Origin: Georhizobium profundi
Lineage (GTDB): Bacteria > Pseudomonadota > Alphaproteobacteria > Rhizobiales > Rhizobiaceae
Assembly: GCF_003952725.1 (NCBI RefSeq)
Contig: NZ_CP032509.1
Location: 2,690,001 to 2,754,000 of the forward strand
Reading direction: 5' to 3'
Length of the DNA: 64,000 nucleotides
The number at the start of each line of letters is the position of its first letter. Within the stretch, counting starts at the first letter, position 1. The position numbers and the translations under genes are program-made. The notes beneath the pieces are model-generated. The model had not been told where the DNA came from. It worked only from the letters and a program-made list of their open reading frames with translations, and ran no database searches. This document shows, piece after piece, positions 55,926 through 64,000 of this stretch.

Positions 55926-57134
55926 ATGACTGCCGGAGAAGCTGCTGAAGATCGCGGCCAGATCGAGTTCACGATTGAAGTCGCGTCGTCGATGGCTGAT
56001 GTTGAGCGATCCGACTGGGACAAGCTGGCTGGAACGACGCGGGCGAGCGCAACAGCGGACATCCCCTACAATCCGTTTCTATCTTACGACTTTCTGTCCG
56101 CGCTCGAACAATCCGGCTCGGTCGCCGCCAAGACAGGTTGGCTGCCGCGCCATCTGTTGCTGAAGGAGCCGGACGGCACACTTTGCGGCGCCGTGCCGGC
56201 TTACCTCAAGAGCCACAGCCAGGGCGAATATGTCTTCGATCACGGCTGGGCGGATGCATTCGAGCGAGCCGGCGGCGAATATTATCCCAAGCTGCAGGCA
56301 TCGATCCCCTTCACGCCGGCGACAGGTCCTCGTCTTCTGGCGCCTGCTGATACACGTCGGCCCGTCGTGCAGACTGCGCTGGCGCAAGGCCTCATTGCGC
56401 TAACGGACCGGCTCGGCATCTCGTCGGCGCACATCACCTTCATCCCAGAGGGCGAGATGCCCACCTTCGAAGAGACCGGCTTTCTTCATCGGACCGACCA
56501 GCAGTTTCATTTCCACAACGAATCCTATGCCAGCTACGACGATTTCCTCGCCACGCTGGCGTCACGCAAACGCAAAGCGCTCAAACGCGAACGGCAGCAG
56601 GCGGTGGAAAACGGTATTTCCATCGAGCGCCTGACGGGCGCATCGATCACCGAAGAGCACTGGGACGCGTTCTACGCATTCTATATCGATACCGGCGCGC
56701 GCAAATGGGGCCGGCCCTATCTCAACCGTGCCTTCTTCAGTCTGATCGGCCAGACGATGGCAGACGACATCCTGCTAGTCATGGCCAAGCGGGAAGGACG
56801 CTACATCGCCGGTGCGATCAACTTCATCGGCGGCGACTGCGTCTTCGGCAGGCACTGGGGTTGCATCGAAGATCATGCCTTTCTGCATTTCGAGGTTTGC
56901 TACCATCAGGCCATCGATTTCGCGATCGAGCGTGGCCTGCCCCGCGTCGAGGCCGGCGCTCAAGGCGAACACAAGCTCGCGCGCGGCTATCTGCCGGTCA
57001 CGACCCACTCCGCCCATTACATTGCTCATCCGGGGCTGAAGCGCGCGGTTGCTGACTATCTCGAGCGGGAACGCCGCGAAGTCGACCAGATCGGCGCAAT
57101 CCTCACCGAACACGGGCCGTTCAAGAAGGCATGA
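55926..57134 (+). CDS. FemAB/GNAT-like protein (DUF482, 'peptidogalycan biosynthesis' family)
   Basis: The 402-residue protein belongs to PF04339, whose fold is a doubled GNAT acyltransferase like FemAB. Typical stretches are YNPFLSYDFLSALEQSGS near residue 44, YVFDHGWADAFERAGGEYYPKLQASIPFTPATGPRLL near 98, SRKRKALKRERQQA near 215, GRHWGCIEDHAFLHFEVCYHQAIDFA near 305, and GLPRVEAGAQGEHKLARGYLP near 337. The true substrate is unknown. I chose the second ATG because GGGGA lies five bases before it; an ATG at 55914 is possible. Confidence 0.88.
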   Translation: MTAGEAAEDRGQIEFTIEVASSMADVERSDWDKLAGTTRASATADIPYNPFLSYDFLSALEQSGSVAAKTGWLPRHLLLKEPDGTLCGAVPAYLKSHSQGEYVFDHGWADAFERAGGEYYPKLQASIPFTPATGPRLLAPADTRRPVVQTALAQGLIALTDRLGISSAHITFIPEGEMPTFEETGFLHRTDQQFHFHNESYASYDDFLATLASRKRKALKRERQQAVENGISIERLTGASITEEHWDAFYAFYIDTGARKWGRPYLNRAFFSLIGQTMADDILLVMAKREGRYIAGAINFIGGDCVFGRHWGCIEDHAFLHFEVCYHQAIDFAIERGLPRVEAGAQGEHKLARGYLPVTTHSAHYIAHPGLKRAVADYLERERREVDQIGAILTEHGPFKKA

Positions 57135-57202
57135 CGCTCGCTTTCGCCCGCCCGACGGGCTAGATGGGAGACCCGTCGCCCCACGCGCCCGAAAGCAGCC
57201 CC

Positions 57203-57532
57203 ATGGTTTACGTCTACCTCGTCGTCGCCGTCATCTTCGAGGTGATCGCCACGTCTGCGCTCAAACTGTCGGAAGGCTTCACCCGGCTGTGGCCTTCGCT
57301 CGTGACCATCGGCGGTTACAGCATCGCGTTCTTCTTCCTGTCGCTGACGCTGAAGACGATGCCCGTCGGGATCGTCTATGCGCTCTGGTCAGGCACAGGC
57401 ATCGTGCTCATCGCAGCGATCGGCTATTTCGCGTTCGGGCAGCGGCTCGATCTTCCGGCCGTCATCGGCCTCGCGCTGATCATCGCCGGCGTTCTGATCG
57501 TCAATCTCTTTTCGCGGACGGTCGGGCACTGA
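57203..57532 (+). CDS. SMR family multidrug efflux transporter (EmrE-like)
   Basis: The 109-residue protein has four membrane helices, the fixed size of the small multidrug resistance family. It keeps the essential membrane glutamate in VIFEVIATSALKLSEGFTRLWPS near residue 14 and the YALWSGTGIV motif near 60. It exchanges cationic drugs or quaternary amines for protons as an antiparallel dimer. Gdx-type members export guanidinium, but the helix-1 KLSEGFTRLWPS pattern is nearer to QacE/EmrE. The short leader forms a small hairpin; no strong ribosome-binding site is visible. Confidence 0.93.
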   Translation: MVYVYLVVAVIFEVIATSALKLSEGFTRLWPSLVTIGGYSIAFFFLSLTLKTMPVGIVYALWSGTGIVLIAAIGYFAFGQRLDLPAVIGLALIIAGVLIVNLFSRTVGH

Positions 57533-57626
57533 GGTCAAGATTGGCATTTCCGGGCGCTGCAAAGGCTAAGACTTGACGGGCCGGTCGACAATTCCGCACA
57601 TGGACGCAACTTATGGAGACCTGACA

Positions 57627-58055
57627 ATGACCACGCCTGCGGCTTATGACGACGCCAACATTTTCGCCAAGATCCTGCGCGGCGAACTGCCGGCCCATCG
57701 CGTCTACGAGGACGAGCACACGCTCGCCTTCATGGACATCATGCCGCGCGGTGACGGCCACTGCCTCGTCCTGCCCAAGGCTCCGTCACGCAACATACTG
57801 GATGTCGAGCCCGACGATCTCGCGCATGTGATGGTCACCGTTCAGAAGCTGGCCCGCGCCGTGAAGGCGGCCTTCAATGCGGATGGCGTGACCATTCAGC
57901 AGTTCAACGAGAGCGCGGGCGGCCAGGTGGTTTTCCATCTGCATGTTCACGTGATCCCACGCTTCGACGGCCTTGCACTGAAGCCGCACACGGGCACCAT
58001 GGAAGATCCGGACGTCCTGAAAGCCAATGCGGAGAAAATCCGCGCAGCGCTCTGA
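57627..58055 (+). CDS. HIT family nucleotide-binding protein
   Basis: The 142-residue protein is a histidine-triad hydrolase/transferase of the Hint branch. It has IFAKILRGELPAHRVYEDEHTLAFMDIMPRGDGHCLVLPK at residues 12-51 and the active-site triad HLHVHVIPR near 105, with NESAGGQVVFHLH before it. Hint proteins hydrolyse phosphoramidates of AMP. I chose the ATG that begins MTTPAAYDDANIF. It is plus-strand and convergent with the COQ10-like gene. Confidence 0.94.
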   Translation: MTTPAAYDDANIFAKILRGELPAHRVYEDEHTLAFMDIMPRGDGHCLVLPKAPSRNILDVEPDDLAHVMVTVQKLARAVKAAFNADGVTIQQFNESAGGQVVFHLHVHVIPRFDGLALKPHTGTMEDPDVLKANAEKIRAAL

Positions 58056-58067
58056 TCTCTCGAAAGA

Positions 58068-58535
58068 TCAGCCCGTCTGCTTGCGCCGGCCGTAGATCTC
58101 GTCGGCCCGGCGCTCGAATGCTTCTGCAAATGTGCGGAAGGCGCGATCGAACATCGTTCCCATCAGCATGCCCAGCATGCGGTTGCGGAACTGGTAGTCG
58201 ATGAAGAAGTGCACGGCGCAGCTGTCCTTGCCCTTGTCCTCAAACGTCCAGCGGTTGTCGAGATATCGGAACGGGCCGTCGATATACTTTACATCGATGC
58301 GATTTTCGGCCGGGCGCAAGACGACCTGGCTCGCAAACGTCTCGCGTATGGCCTTGTAGCCAACCGCCATGTCGGCAACGAGAAGCTCTTTCCCGTCCTC
58401 GCCCTCCTTGCGCGAGCGCACCGTGAGGCTTTCGCAAAGCGGCAGGAATTCGGGATAGCGCTCCACATCGGCAACGAGTGCAAACATGTCGCTTGCGGAG
58501 TGGTTCACGTGGCGGGTTGTTTCGAACTGAGGCAT
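58068..58535 (-). CDS. COQ10/RatA-like START-domain protein
   Basis: The 155-residue protein belongs to the polyketide cyclase/SRPBCC superfamily, shown by MPQFETTRHVNHSASDMFALVADVERYPEFLPLCESLTVRSR. Its alphaproteobacterial position next to lipA is usual, and such proteins act in ubiquinone function (COQ10) in mitochondria; E. coli RatA was described as a ribosome-associated protein. A quinone-binding role is the more likely for this lineage. It is the last minus-strand gene after lipA, 110 bases downstream. Confidence 0.9.
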   Translation of the reverse strand: MPQFETTRHVNHSASDMFALVADVERYPEFLPLCESLTVRSRKEGEDGKELLVADMAVGYKAIRETFASQVVLRPAENRIDVKYIDGPFRYLDNRWTFEDKGKDSCAVHFFIDYQFRNRMLGMLMGTMFDRAFRTFAEAFERRADEIYGRRKQTG

Positions 58536-58645
58536 GAATCACGGCGGTTGGCGGCAGTGCCGCTTCAGGAAAGACGATTTTCCCATAGATAAGAGCTGAT
58601 CGCGCCATGTCGACCTGGAAAGGCCGACATGGCGCGACAACGCGT

Positions 58646-59614
58646 TCAGGAGGCCAGCGCGAGCTTCTTTTCGCGCGCTGCGCGGAGCCGGTCAAAATCG
58701 TCGCCCGCATGATGCGAGGAACGGGTCAGCGGGCTGGCCGACACCATCAGGAAGCCCTTTGAATAGGCGACGGTCTCATAGGACTTGAACTCGTCCGGCG
58801 TCACGAAGCTAACGACGCGGTGATGCTTCCGGCTCGGCTGCAGATACTGGCCAATGGTGATGAAATCGACATCGGCGGTGCGCAGATCGTCCATCAGCTG
58901 CAGCACTTCGTTCCGTTCTTCGCCGAGACCCACCATGATGCCGGACTTGGTGAAGATCGTTGGATCGAGTTCCTTGACCCGTTGCAGCAGGCGGATGGAA
59001 TGGAAATAGCGGGCACCGGGTCTAACCGTCAGATAGTTCGATGCAACGGTCTCCAGATTGTGGTTGAAGACATCCGGCCTCGCCGCGACCACGGCTTCAA
59101 GGGCACCCGGCTTGCGCAGGAAATCCGGGGTTAGAATCTCGATCGTCGTCCCGGGCGCGTGGCGCCGGATCGCATGAATCACCTCGACGAAATGCTGGGC
59201 GCCGCCATCGGCAAGATCGTCGCGGTCGACCGACGTGATCACCACGTGGTTCAGGCCCATCTTCGCAACAGCGAGACCGACATTTTCCGGCTCATGGGGA
59301 TCGAGCGCATTGGGCATCCCGGTCGCGACGTTGCAGAACGCGCAGGCACGGGTGCAGATCTCGCCCATGATCATGAAAGTGGCGTGCTTCTTTTCCCAGC
59401 ACTCGCCGATATTGGGGCAGCTGGCCTCTTCGCAAACCGTGACGAGGTTGTGCGACTTCACCAGTTCGCGCGTGTCGCGATAGCCTTGGGATGTGGGCGC
59501 CTTGACGCGGATCCATTCCGGCTTGCGGGCGATTTCCGTATCCGGCCGATGCGCCTTTTCCGGGTGTCGCAAACGCTGCTTTGCTTCGGCGATGGTGTCC
59601 AGCACTGTAACCAT
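58646..59614 (-). CDS. lipA: Lipoyl synthase
   Basis: LipA is a radical SAM enzyme that inserts two sulfurs into protein-bound octanoate. The 322-residue protein has both clusters: the auxiliary cluster motif [12 protein letters not shown] near residue 67 and the radical SAM motif [10 protein letters not shown] near 94, plus the arginine-serine/-rich end. It supplies lipoyl groups for the E2 subunit PdhC encoded 3.3 kb away in the same gene run. The ATG at 59614 gives [25 protein letters not shown]; upstream codons are not homologous. Confidence 0.96.
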   Translation of the reverse strand: MVTVLDTIAEAKQRLRHPEKAHRPDTEIARKPEWIRVKAPTSQGYRDTRELVKSHNLVTVCEEASCPNIGECWEKKHATFMIMGEICTRACAFCNVATGMPNALDPHEPENVGLAVAKMGLNHVVITSVDRDDLADGGAQHFVEVIHAIRRHAPGTTIEILTPDFLRKPGALEAVVAARPDVFNHNLETVASNYLTVRPGARYFHSIRLLQRVKELDPTIFTKSGIMVGLGEERNEVLQLMDDLRTADVDFITIGQYLQPSRKHHRVVSFVTPDEFKSYETVAYSKGFLMVSASPLTRSSHHAGDDFDRLRAAREKKLALAS

Positions 59615-59661
59615 GAATGCTCCAGAACGCGGTTTGGCGCGCGATGAATTAGATGGAGCGG

Positions 59662-59690
59662 TTATAGTCGGTAGACGAGAAAAAAGTAAG
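59662..59690 (-). promoter_or_regulatory. Possible promoter of lipA
   Basis: On the minus strand CTTACT, 17 bases, CTATAA lie 48-76 bases before lipA. The -10 is close to the rhizobial consensus CTATAT; the -35 is weak. It overlaps the T-run of the glsB terminator, so lipA can restart transcription there. Confidence 0.4.
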
Positions 59691-59713
59691 GCCGCCATCT
59701 GCATGGCGGCCTT
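59682..59713 (-). terminator. Rho-independent terminator of glsB
   Basis: AAGGCCGCCAT and ATGGCGGCCTT pair around a 4-base loop; on the minus strand ACTTTTTTC follows. It lies 25 bases after the glsB stop, so the glsB transcript ends before lipA. Confidence 0.85.
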
Positions 59714-59737
59714 GTCTCAAAGCATTGCTTGGATCGA

Positions 59738-59992
59738 TTATCGCCTGATGGCGCGACCGAGAGCGATCAGGATGCAAGCGCCGATGAAGCCAACGATCAA
59801 GTAGATCAGAACGCCGGTGCCGGTGTAGATGCCGAGTACGCTCAGCAGGAAGTTCAGCAGCGCGGCACCGATGATGCCGAGAATGATATTCATGAAGACG
59901 CCGTGATTGCTCTTCATGAACTTTTCCGCGAGCCAACCCGCGATGCCGCCGACGATAATTGCGCCCAGCAGTCCCATGCCGTTCAGATCCAT
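59738..59992 (-). CDS. glsB: GlsB/YeaQ/YmgE family stress membrane protein
   Basis: The 84-residue protein has three membrane segments and the family signature LLGAIIVGGIAGWLAEKFMKSNHGVFMNIILGIIGAALLNFLLSVLG, with glycine-rich helices (transglycosylase-associated protein family). Its role is not known, but members are commonly induced by stress. A GGAAC-N17-CGTT promoter (60033-60058) is 41 bases upstream, so it is likely in the EcfG regulon. It follows lpdA on the same strand after a 105-base gap and ends at its own terminator. Confidence 0.93.
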   Translation of the reverse strand: MDLNGMGLLGAIIVGGIAGWLAEKFMKSNHGVFMNIILGIIGAALLNFLLSVLGIYTGTGVLIYLIVGFIGACILIALGRAIRR

Positions 59993-60032
59993 GACCCCAT
60001 CTCCTTTTCCATCAATTAGAAGTCGGGCTTAA

Positions 60033-60058
60033 AACGTTACAAAGGCCCTCGCGGTTCC
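60033..60058 (-). promoter_or_regulatory. EcfG (general stress response) type promoter of glsB
   Basis: On the minus strand the sequence is GGAAC, 17 bases, CGTT. This is an exact match to the promoter of the alphaproteobacterial ECF sigma factor EcfG, 41 bases before the glsB start. A well-placed AAAGGAGA ribosome-binding site follows. The sigma factor and its PhyR/NepR partners are not in the window. Confidence 0.8.
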
Positions 60059-60097
60059 CGGTGTCTTCGAATTTGCTGATGGACCGGCAGACGTGGA

Positions 60098-61543
60098 TCA
60101 GGCGTTTAAAACACGGCCATAGGCGTCGAGCACGCTTTCCTTCATCATTTCCGACAGCGTCGGATGCGGGAAGATCGTGTGCATGAGATCCTCTTCGGTG
60201 GTCTCAAGGTTCATGGCGACCACAAAACCCTGGATGAGCTCCGTCACTTCTGCACCGACCATATGGGCACCGAGAAGTTCGCCGGTCTTCTTGTCGAAGA
60301 TCGTCTTGATCAGCCCGTTGTCTTCACCGAGCGCGATCGCCTTGCCGTTTGCGGCAAATTGGAAGCGTCCGACACGGACATCGCGACCGGCTTCCTTTGC
60401 CTTGGCTTCCGTCAGGCCGACCGACGCAACCTGCGGGTGGCAATAGGTGCAGCCCGGGATCTTGTTCTTGTCCATGGCATGCACGCCTGGGACGCCCGCG
60501 ATCTTCTCGATGCAGATCACGCCTTCATGCTCGGCCTTGTGGGCGAGCATCGGCGGCCCTGCAACGTCTCCGATCGCATATAGCCCGGCGACATTGGTCT
60601 TGCCGTAGCCGTCGGTGACCACGCAGCCGCGGTCGGTCTTCACGCCAAGCTTTTCGAGCCCGAGATTTTCGATGTTGCCCTGAACACCAACGGCCGAGAT
60701 CAGACGGTCGGCGGTGATCGTCTGGGTTTTGCCATCCTTGGTCTCGATATGGGCCGTGACCGAGTTGGCTGCCTTGTCAACCTTGCTGACCTTCGCCTCT
60801 GTGATGATCTTCATGCCGCGCTTTTCGAGCGCCTTGCGGGCGATGGCCGAAATCTCCGCATCCTCGACCGGCATGATATTCGGCATCAATTCGACGACAG
60901 TGACGTCGACGCCCATCGACCGGTAGAATGATGCGAATTCGATGCCGATGGCGCCAGAGCCCATGACCAACAACGATTTCGGCATCTCCTGCGGCACCAT
61001 GGCTTCGAAATAGGTCCAGATCAGCTTGCCGTCAGGCTCGATGCCGGGCAGCGTGCGGGGCCGTGCGCCGGTCGCCAGGATGATGTGCTTGGCGGTGTAG
61101 GTCCCCTCATCCTTCGTGCCCTTGGGCACCGGCGGCTGAGGCTCGACTGGCTTCTTCTTCATCGCCGAGACCTTGATCTCGCCGGGCTTTGTCAGTTCGG
61201 CTTCGCCCCAGATGACGTCGATCTTGTTCTTCTTCATCAGGAAGCCGACGCCGCCATTGAGACGCAGCGAGACGCCACGGGAGCGCTTGACCACATCCTC
61301 CACCTTGGCGGTCATCTTGCCTTCCAGCGTCAGGCCGTAATCCTTGGCATGGTTGGCGTGATCGAGGATTTCGGCCGAGCGCAGAAGCGCCTTGGTCGGG
61401 ATGCAGCCCCAGTTCAGGCAGATGCCGCCCAGATGCTCGCGCTCGACGATCGCCGTCTTGAAGCCCAGCTGGGCAGCGCGGATCGCGGTGACGTAGCCGC
61501 CGGGGCCCGAACCGATGATGATGACGTCGTAGCTTTCGGCCAT
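60098..61543 (-). CDS. lpdA: Dihydrolipoyl dehydrogenase (E3)
   Basis: LpdA reoxidises lipoyl groups of E2 and reduces NAD+. The 481-residue flavoprotein has the FAD motif VIIIGSGPGGYVTAIRAAQLG, the redox disulfide GGICLNWGCIPTKALLRSAE near residue 40, the NAD motif VMGSGAIGIEFASFYRS near 195, and the C-terminal histidine-glutamate HPTLSEMM near 460. A short insert (KKKPVEPQPPVPKGTKDEG near 130) interrupts the FAD domain, as in some alphaproteobacterial pdh-linked E3. It lies in the pdh gene run after the SGNH hydrolase gene, 33 bases downstream. Confidence 0.96.
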   Translation of the reverse strand: MAESYDVIIIGSGPGGYVTAIRAAQLGFKTAIVEREHLGGICLNWGCIPTKALLRSAEILDHANHAKDYGLTLEGKMTAKVEDVVKRSRGVSLRLNGGVGFLMKKNKIDVIWGEAELTKPGEIKVSAMKKKPVEPQPPVPKGTKDEGTYTAKHIILATGARPRTLPGIEPDGKLIWTYFEAMVPQEMPKSLLVMGSGAIGIEFASFYRSMGVDVTVVELMPNIMPVEDAEISAIARKALEKRGMKIITEAKVSKVDKAANSVTAHIETKDGKTQTITADRLISAVGVQGNIENLGLEKLGVKTDRGCVVTDGYGKTNVAGLYAIGDVAGPPMLAHKAEHEGVICIEKIAGVPGVHAMDKNKIPGCTYCHPQVASVGLTEAKAKEAGRDVRVGRFQFAANGKAIALGEDNGLIKTIFDKKTGELLGAHMVGAEVTELIQGFVVAMNLETTEEDLMHTIFPHPTLSEMMKESVLDAYGRVLNA

Positions 61544-61576
61544 GTCCCTATCCTTTTCACTTCACCTGGAAACGCT

Positions 61577-62215
61577 CTAGATCCCGAGCATGACCCGAAC
61601 GATCGGCGCTATGCCCTTGCCTATGGCGCGTGTGTTGTCTGCATCGAGATGCACGCCGTCGATCGGGGTCGTCACGGCGACCGACGATGCATCGAAAAAG
61701 CCGCAGCCCATTTCGTCTGCGAGATCGGCGTAGAAAGACCCAAGCATCTCGGACTGTTCAATCGCGCCGCTGTACATCGCCGAGAAGATCGGATCGGCGG
61801 TCTCGCAAATGATCGGCGGCGCGACGATCAGGACTTCCGGCGCATCGTAGAGTGGGCGCCAGGTGTGATGCTTCACCTGCTCCACCAGGCGCTCCATGCC
61901 GAGCATCGCATCGATGGCGCGGCCGGCGACCTTCGCTTTCAGATCGTTGGTGCCGAGCATGATGATGACGAGATCGATCGGTTCATGGCTCGAAAGAAGC
62001 GTCGGCAGGATCTTGGTCCCGGCCCGTTCGGCAAGAGCCGTCGGATCGTCATAGGCCGTCGTGCGGCCGCCAAGACCTTCGGCGATGACGTCGACCTCAC
62101 CACCGAGATGCGCCTTCAACGAGGACGGCCAGCGATCGGCATAGCTGTGCCGACCGCCCGTGGCGGCATCGGTGCCCCAGGTGAGGGAATCGCCGAAGCA
62201 GAGGATGGTTTTCAT
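61577..62215 (-). CDS. SGNH/GDSL hydrolase family protein
   Basis: The 212-residue protein keeps the four SGNH blocks: catalytic serine in CFGDSLTWGTD near residue 9, glycine in GLGGRTTAYDD near 48, asparagine in IIMLGTNDLKAKV near 86, and DGVHLD near 187 with the aspartate and histidine. There is no signal peptide, so it acts in the cytoplasm, probably on an ester. A similar gene occurs between pdhC and lpdA in rhizobia. Its ATG overlaps the stop of the A+T-rich membrane gene upstream (ATGA). Confidence 0.9.
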   Translation of the reverse strand: MKTILCFGDSLTWGTDAATGGRHSYADRWPSSLKAHLGGEVDVIAEGLGGRTTAYDDPTALAERAGTKILPTLLSSHEPIDLVIIMLGTNDLKAKVAGRAIDAMLGMERLVEQVKHHTWRPLYDAPEVLIVAPPIICETADPIFSAMYSGAIEQSEMLGSFYADLADEMGCGFFDASSVAVTTPIDGVHLDADNTRAIGKGIAPIVRVMLGI

Positions 62216-62928
62216 TGAGGCTGAGCCCAGAATTTCAAGCCTTCTGGAGACGTGATATACATTGCGTTGTCGCCAGCACAAAGGACGATGCTTGAACTTA
62301 TAAAATACATCGTGCAGCTTTCCGTCGAGCCACCATTAACTGTCATAAACGAATTATCTGACGTCCGTGAATTCACCGCGCCACTGGCGCGGCCAGCAAA
62401 AAACACGACAGAGACGGCAGCCAGCAAACTAACTACAATTCCAAAATAAATATTATGCTCGGCTGTCCTTTTTAAAAGAACTAACGCAATGAACGTCACT
62501 AGACCAACGTATACTATTATCAGCTGTGATGGGAACGTGTATACCAATATCATCAAAGGCAAAACTGGCAATAGAATTCCAAAATATCCTACCTTATTAA
62601 TGGCATGGGATATAATTCTTTCCAAGATGCTCAACGATCCGTTTATTGGATCTGAGCGAAAGTCGCGAATTACATGCTCCGGTGTCCTATCCAACACTCG
62701 GTCGGCATACGCGGAAACGACACCACATACTATGCCAAACAAAAATCCTCCAAAAAAAATGGAGCTTATAATTAGATCCTTCGCACCTAGCAGTAGAATG
62801 TACCGATAATCTGTAGCCGAAAAATAACCTGCATAATAAATAGTTGATACGAGAAGCCCTGAGGTAGATGCGAGCCCCAAGTACTTCGCTGGATCTGCGC
62901 TCAGTCTGTCCCAGACTTCTCGTATCAT
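62212..62928 (-). CDS. A+T-rich membrane protein of unknown function
   Basis: The 238-residue product has five likely membrane segments (about 22-42, 50-72, 112-130, 132-150 and 162-180) and a C-terminal extracytoplasmic part of about 50 residues with two cysteines (ESCTMYFISSSIVLC) that could form a disulfide. I recognise no family. Its base and codon use are clearly more A+T-rich than every neighbour, which suggests recent transfer. It starts eight bases after the pdhC stop and its own stop overlaps the SGNH gene, so it sits neatly in the operon. Confidence 0.75.
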   Translation of the reverse strand: MIREVWDRLSADPAKYLGLASTSGLLVSTIYYAGYFSATDYRYILLLGAKDLIISSIFFGGFLFGIVCGVVSAYADRVLDRTPEHVIRDFRSDPINGSLSILERIISHAINKVGYFGILLPVLPLMILVYTFPSQLIIVYVGLVTFIALVLLKRTAEHNIYFGIVVSLLAAVSVVFFAGRASGAVNSRTSDNSFMTVNGGSTESCTMYFISSSIVLCAGDNAMYITSPEGLKFWAQPQ

Positions 62929-62936
62929 TGATACCC

Positions 62937-64000
62937 CTAGACCAGCATTCCCATCGGGTTTTCGATGTAGCGCTTGAAGGCGCCGATCAGTTCGGCTCCG
63001 AGCGCGCCGTCGACGCAGCGATGGTCGGTCGAGAGCGTGACGGTCATGACCTCCGCAATCGCCAGCTCGCCATTCTTCACGACCGGCCGCTTCTCACCAG
63101 CGCCAACCGCAAGGATGGTGGCGTGCGGCGGGTTGATGACGGCGGAGAAGTTCTTGACGCCCATCATGCCCATGTTGGAGACCGCGGACGTTCCGCCCTG
63201 ATACTCCTCGGGCTTCAGCTTGCGGTCGCGGGCGCGCTTGCCGAGATCCTTCATCTCGTTCGAAATCGCAGACAGCGACTTCTCCTCGGCCTTGCGGATG
63301 ATCGGCGTGATCAAGCCGCCCGGGATCGACACGGCAACGCCGACATCGGCGTGCTTGTGCTTGACCATCGCGCTTTCGGTCCAGGACACATTCGCGTCCG
63401 GCACGTCCCTCAGGGCCAAGGCGAGTGCCTTAATCACCAGATCGTTGACCGAAAGCTTGTAGGCGGGCTTGTCGTCGCGCACGGGAGCGGCGTCGTTCAA
63501 CTGCTTGCGCAGCGCCAGAAGCGCGTCAAGCTCGCAATCGACCGATACATAGAAGTGCGGAACGGTCTGCTTGGACTCGACCAGCCGCTTGGCGATGGTC
63601 TTGCGCATGCCGTCATGCGGGACGAGCTCGTAGGAGCCTTCGGCGAAGTTCTTGAGAACCTGTTCGTCGCTGGCGCCTTTCGCCATCGGAGCCGGTGCTG
63701 CGGCCGATATAGACGGGGCCTGCGTCGCGCTTGCCGCTGCCTTCGGCGCGCCACCTTTGGCGGCTGCCTCGATATCGGCCTTCACGATGCGGCCTTTCGG
63801 ACCGGAGCCCGAGACAGCGGTGAGGTCGAGGCCGCTTTCCTTGGCGAGGCGACGGGCGAGCGGCGAGGCGAAAATGCGTTCGCCGTCTTTCTTCGGTGCC
63901 GGAGTAGCCGCGACGGGCGCCTGGTCGGCCACCGGCTTTGCCGCTTCTGCTGGCTTCTCCGCCTTTTCCTCGGATTTCGGTTGTTCCGGCTTTTGCTCGG
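62937..64000 (-). CDS. pdhC: Pyruvate dehydrogenase E2 (dihydrolipoyl acetyltransferase), C-terminal part
   Basis: The gene runs off the right edge, and 354 complete codons are visible. They encode a proline/alanine/lysine/glutamate-rich linker (from the edge), a peripheral subunit-binding domain FASPLARRLAKESGLDLTAVSGSGPKGRIVKADI, a second linker, and the catalytic domain with LSTDHRCVDGALGAE containing the active-site histidine and aspartate. The end is AFKRYIENPMGMLV. The lipoyl domain(s) lie beyond the window. PdhC transfers the acetyl group to CoA; the E3 (lpdA) is encoded 1.4 kb downstream on the same strand. Confidence 0.95.
   Translation of the reverse strand, partial: EQKPEQPKSEEKAEKPAEAAKPVADQAPVAATPAPKKDGERIFASPLARRLAKESGLDLTAVSGSGPKGRIVKADIEAAAKGGAPKAAASATQAPSISAAAPAPMAKGASDEQVLKNFAEGSYELVPHDGMRKTIAKRLVESKQTVPHFYVSVDCELDALLALRKQLNDAAPVRDDKPAYKLSVNDLVIKALALALRDVPDANVSWTESAMVKHKHADVGVAVSIPGGLITPIIRKAEEKSLSAISNEMKDLGKRARDRKLKPEEYQGGTSAVSNMGMMGVKNFSAVINPPHATILAVGAGEKRPVVKNGELAIAEVMTVTLSTDHRCVDGALGAELIGAFKRYIENPMGMLV

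Noticed and set aside
57135..57202. Guanidine riboswitch (mini-ykkC) upstream of the SMR transporter
   Set aside because: The leader forms a GACGGG/CCCGTC hairpin but lacks two stems closed by ACGR loops, and the transporter looks more like EmrE/QacE than Gdx.

Overview
The window is a G+C-rich, densely coded chromosomal segment of an alphaproteobacterium, most likely of the order Hyphomicrobiales (Rhizobiales). The evidence is the gene order and protein types: an rpsB-tsf-pyrH-frr-uppS-cdsA-rseP-bamA-lpxD-fabZ-lpxA-lpxI-lpxB run with LpxI, a pdh-lpdA-lipA-COQ10-like run, an EipB (DUF1849) envelope protein, glnB-glnA behind a sigma-54 promoter, a GTTC-N7-GTTC LexA box between ssb and uvrA, and a GGAAC-N17-CGTT promoter of the alphaproteobacterial general stress response. 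I cannot fix the genus. I see no tRNA, rRNA, insertion sequence, prophage or CRISPR array.

Layout. 1-12.3 kb: ssb start, uvrA, GST, DUF72, glnB-glnA, a small membrane protein, recQ, the LemA/DUF2207 pair, and a lone Lrp-type RAM domain. 12.3-26.3 kb: an MscS channel; a LysR regulator divergent from mmsA; purU; a 57-residue gene with a strong dyad nearby; a valine-degradation run (acyl-CoA dehydrogenase, 3-hydroxyisobutyryl-CoA hydrolase, mmsB); and a sulfite-reduction/siroheme operon (cysG, DUF2849, cysI, DUF934, 2Fe-2S ferredoxin). 26.5-34.8 kb: DUF4864, queA-tgt, two cyclophilins, coaD, two tiny membrane ORFs, gyrA. 34.8-48.1 kb: the long minus-strand translation/envelope run. 48.4-51.4 kb: a three-gene phosphorelay module (CHASE3 kinase, lone receiver, receiver-HisKA_2 kinase). 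51.6-58.5 kb: an HdeA-like periplasmic protein with a DDMA repeat, a cytochrome b / Tat-type molybdopterin oxidoreductase pair, EipB, a Rid protein, GDPD, a FemAB-like protein, an SMR transporter, an HIT protein and a COQ10-like protein. 58.6-64 kb: lipA, glsB, lpdA, an SGNH hydrolase, an A+T-rich membrane protein gene, and the 3' part of pdhC.

How the genes work together. MmsA with the three minus-strand enzymes would carry isobutyryl-CoA to propionyl-CoA. CysG makes siroheme for CysI, with ferredoxin as a plausible donor. QueA and Tgt serve queuosine formation. LipA supplies lipoyl groups to the E2 subunit that LpdA reoxidises. Most of the window is housekeeping, and I found no convincing large undescribed system. 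The items most worth following up are the A+T-rich gene inside the pdh run, the repeat-bearing HdeA-like protein, the phosphorelay module, the reduced cysteine set in Tgt, and several very small genes. Start codons were chosen from ribosome-binding sites and family N-termini and are inferences where noted.
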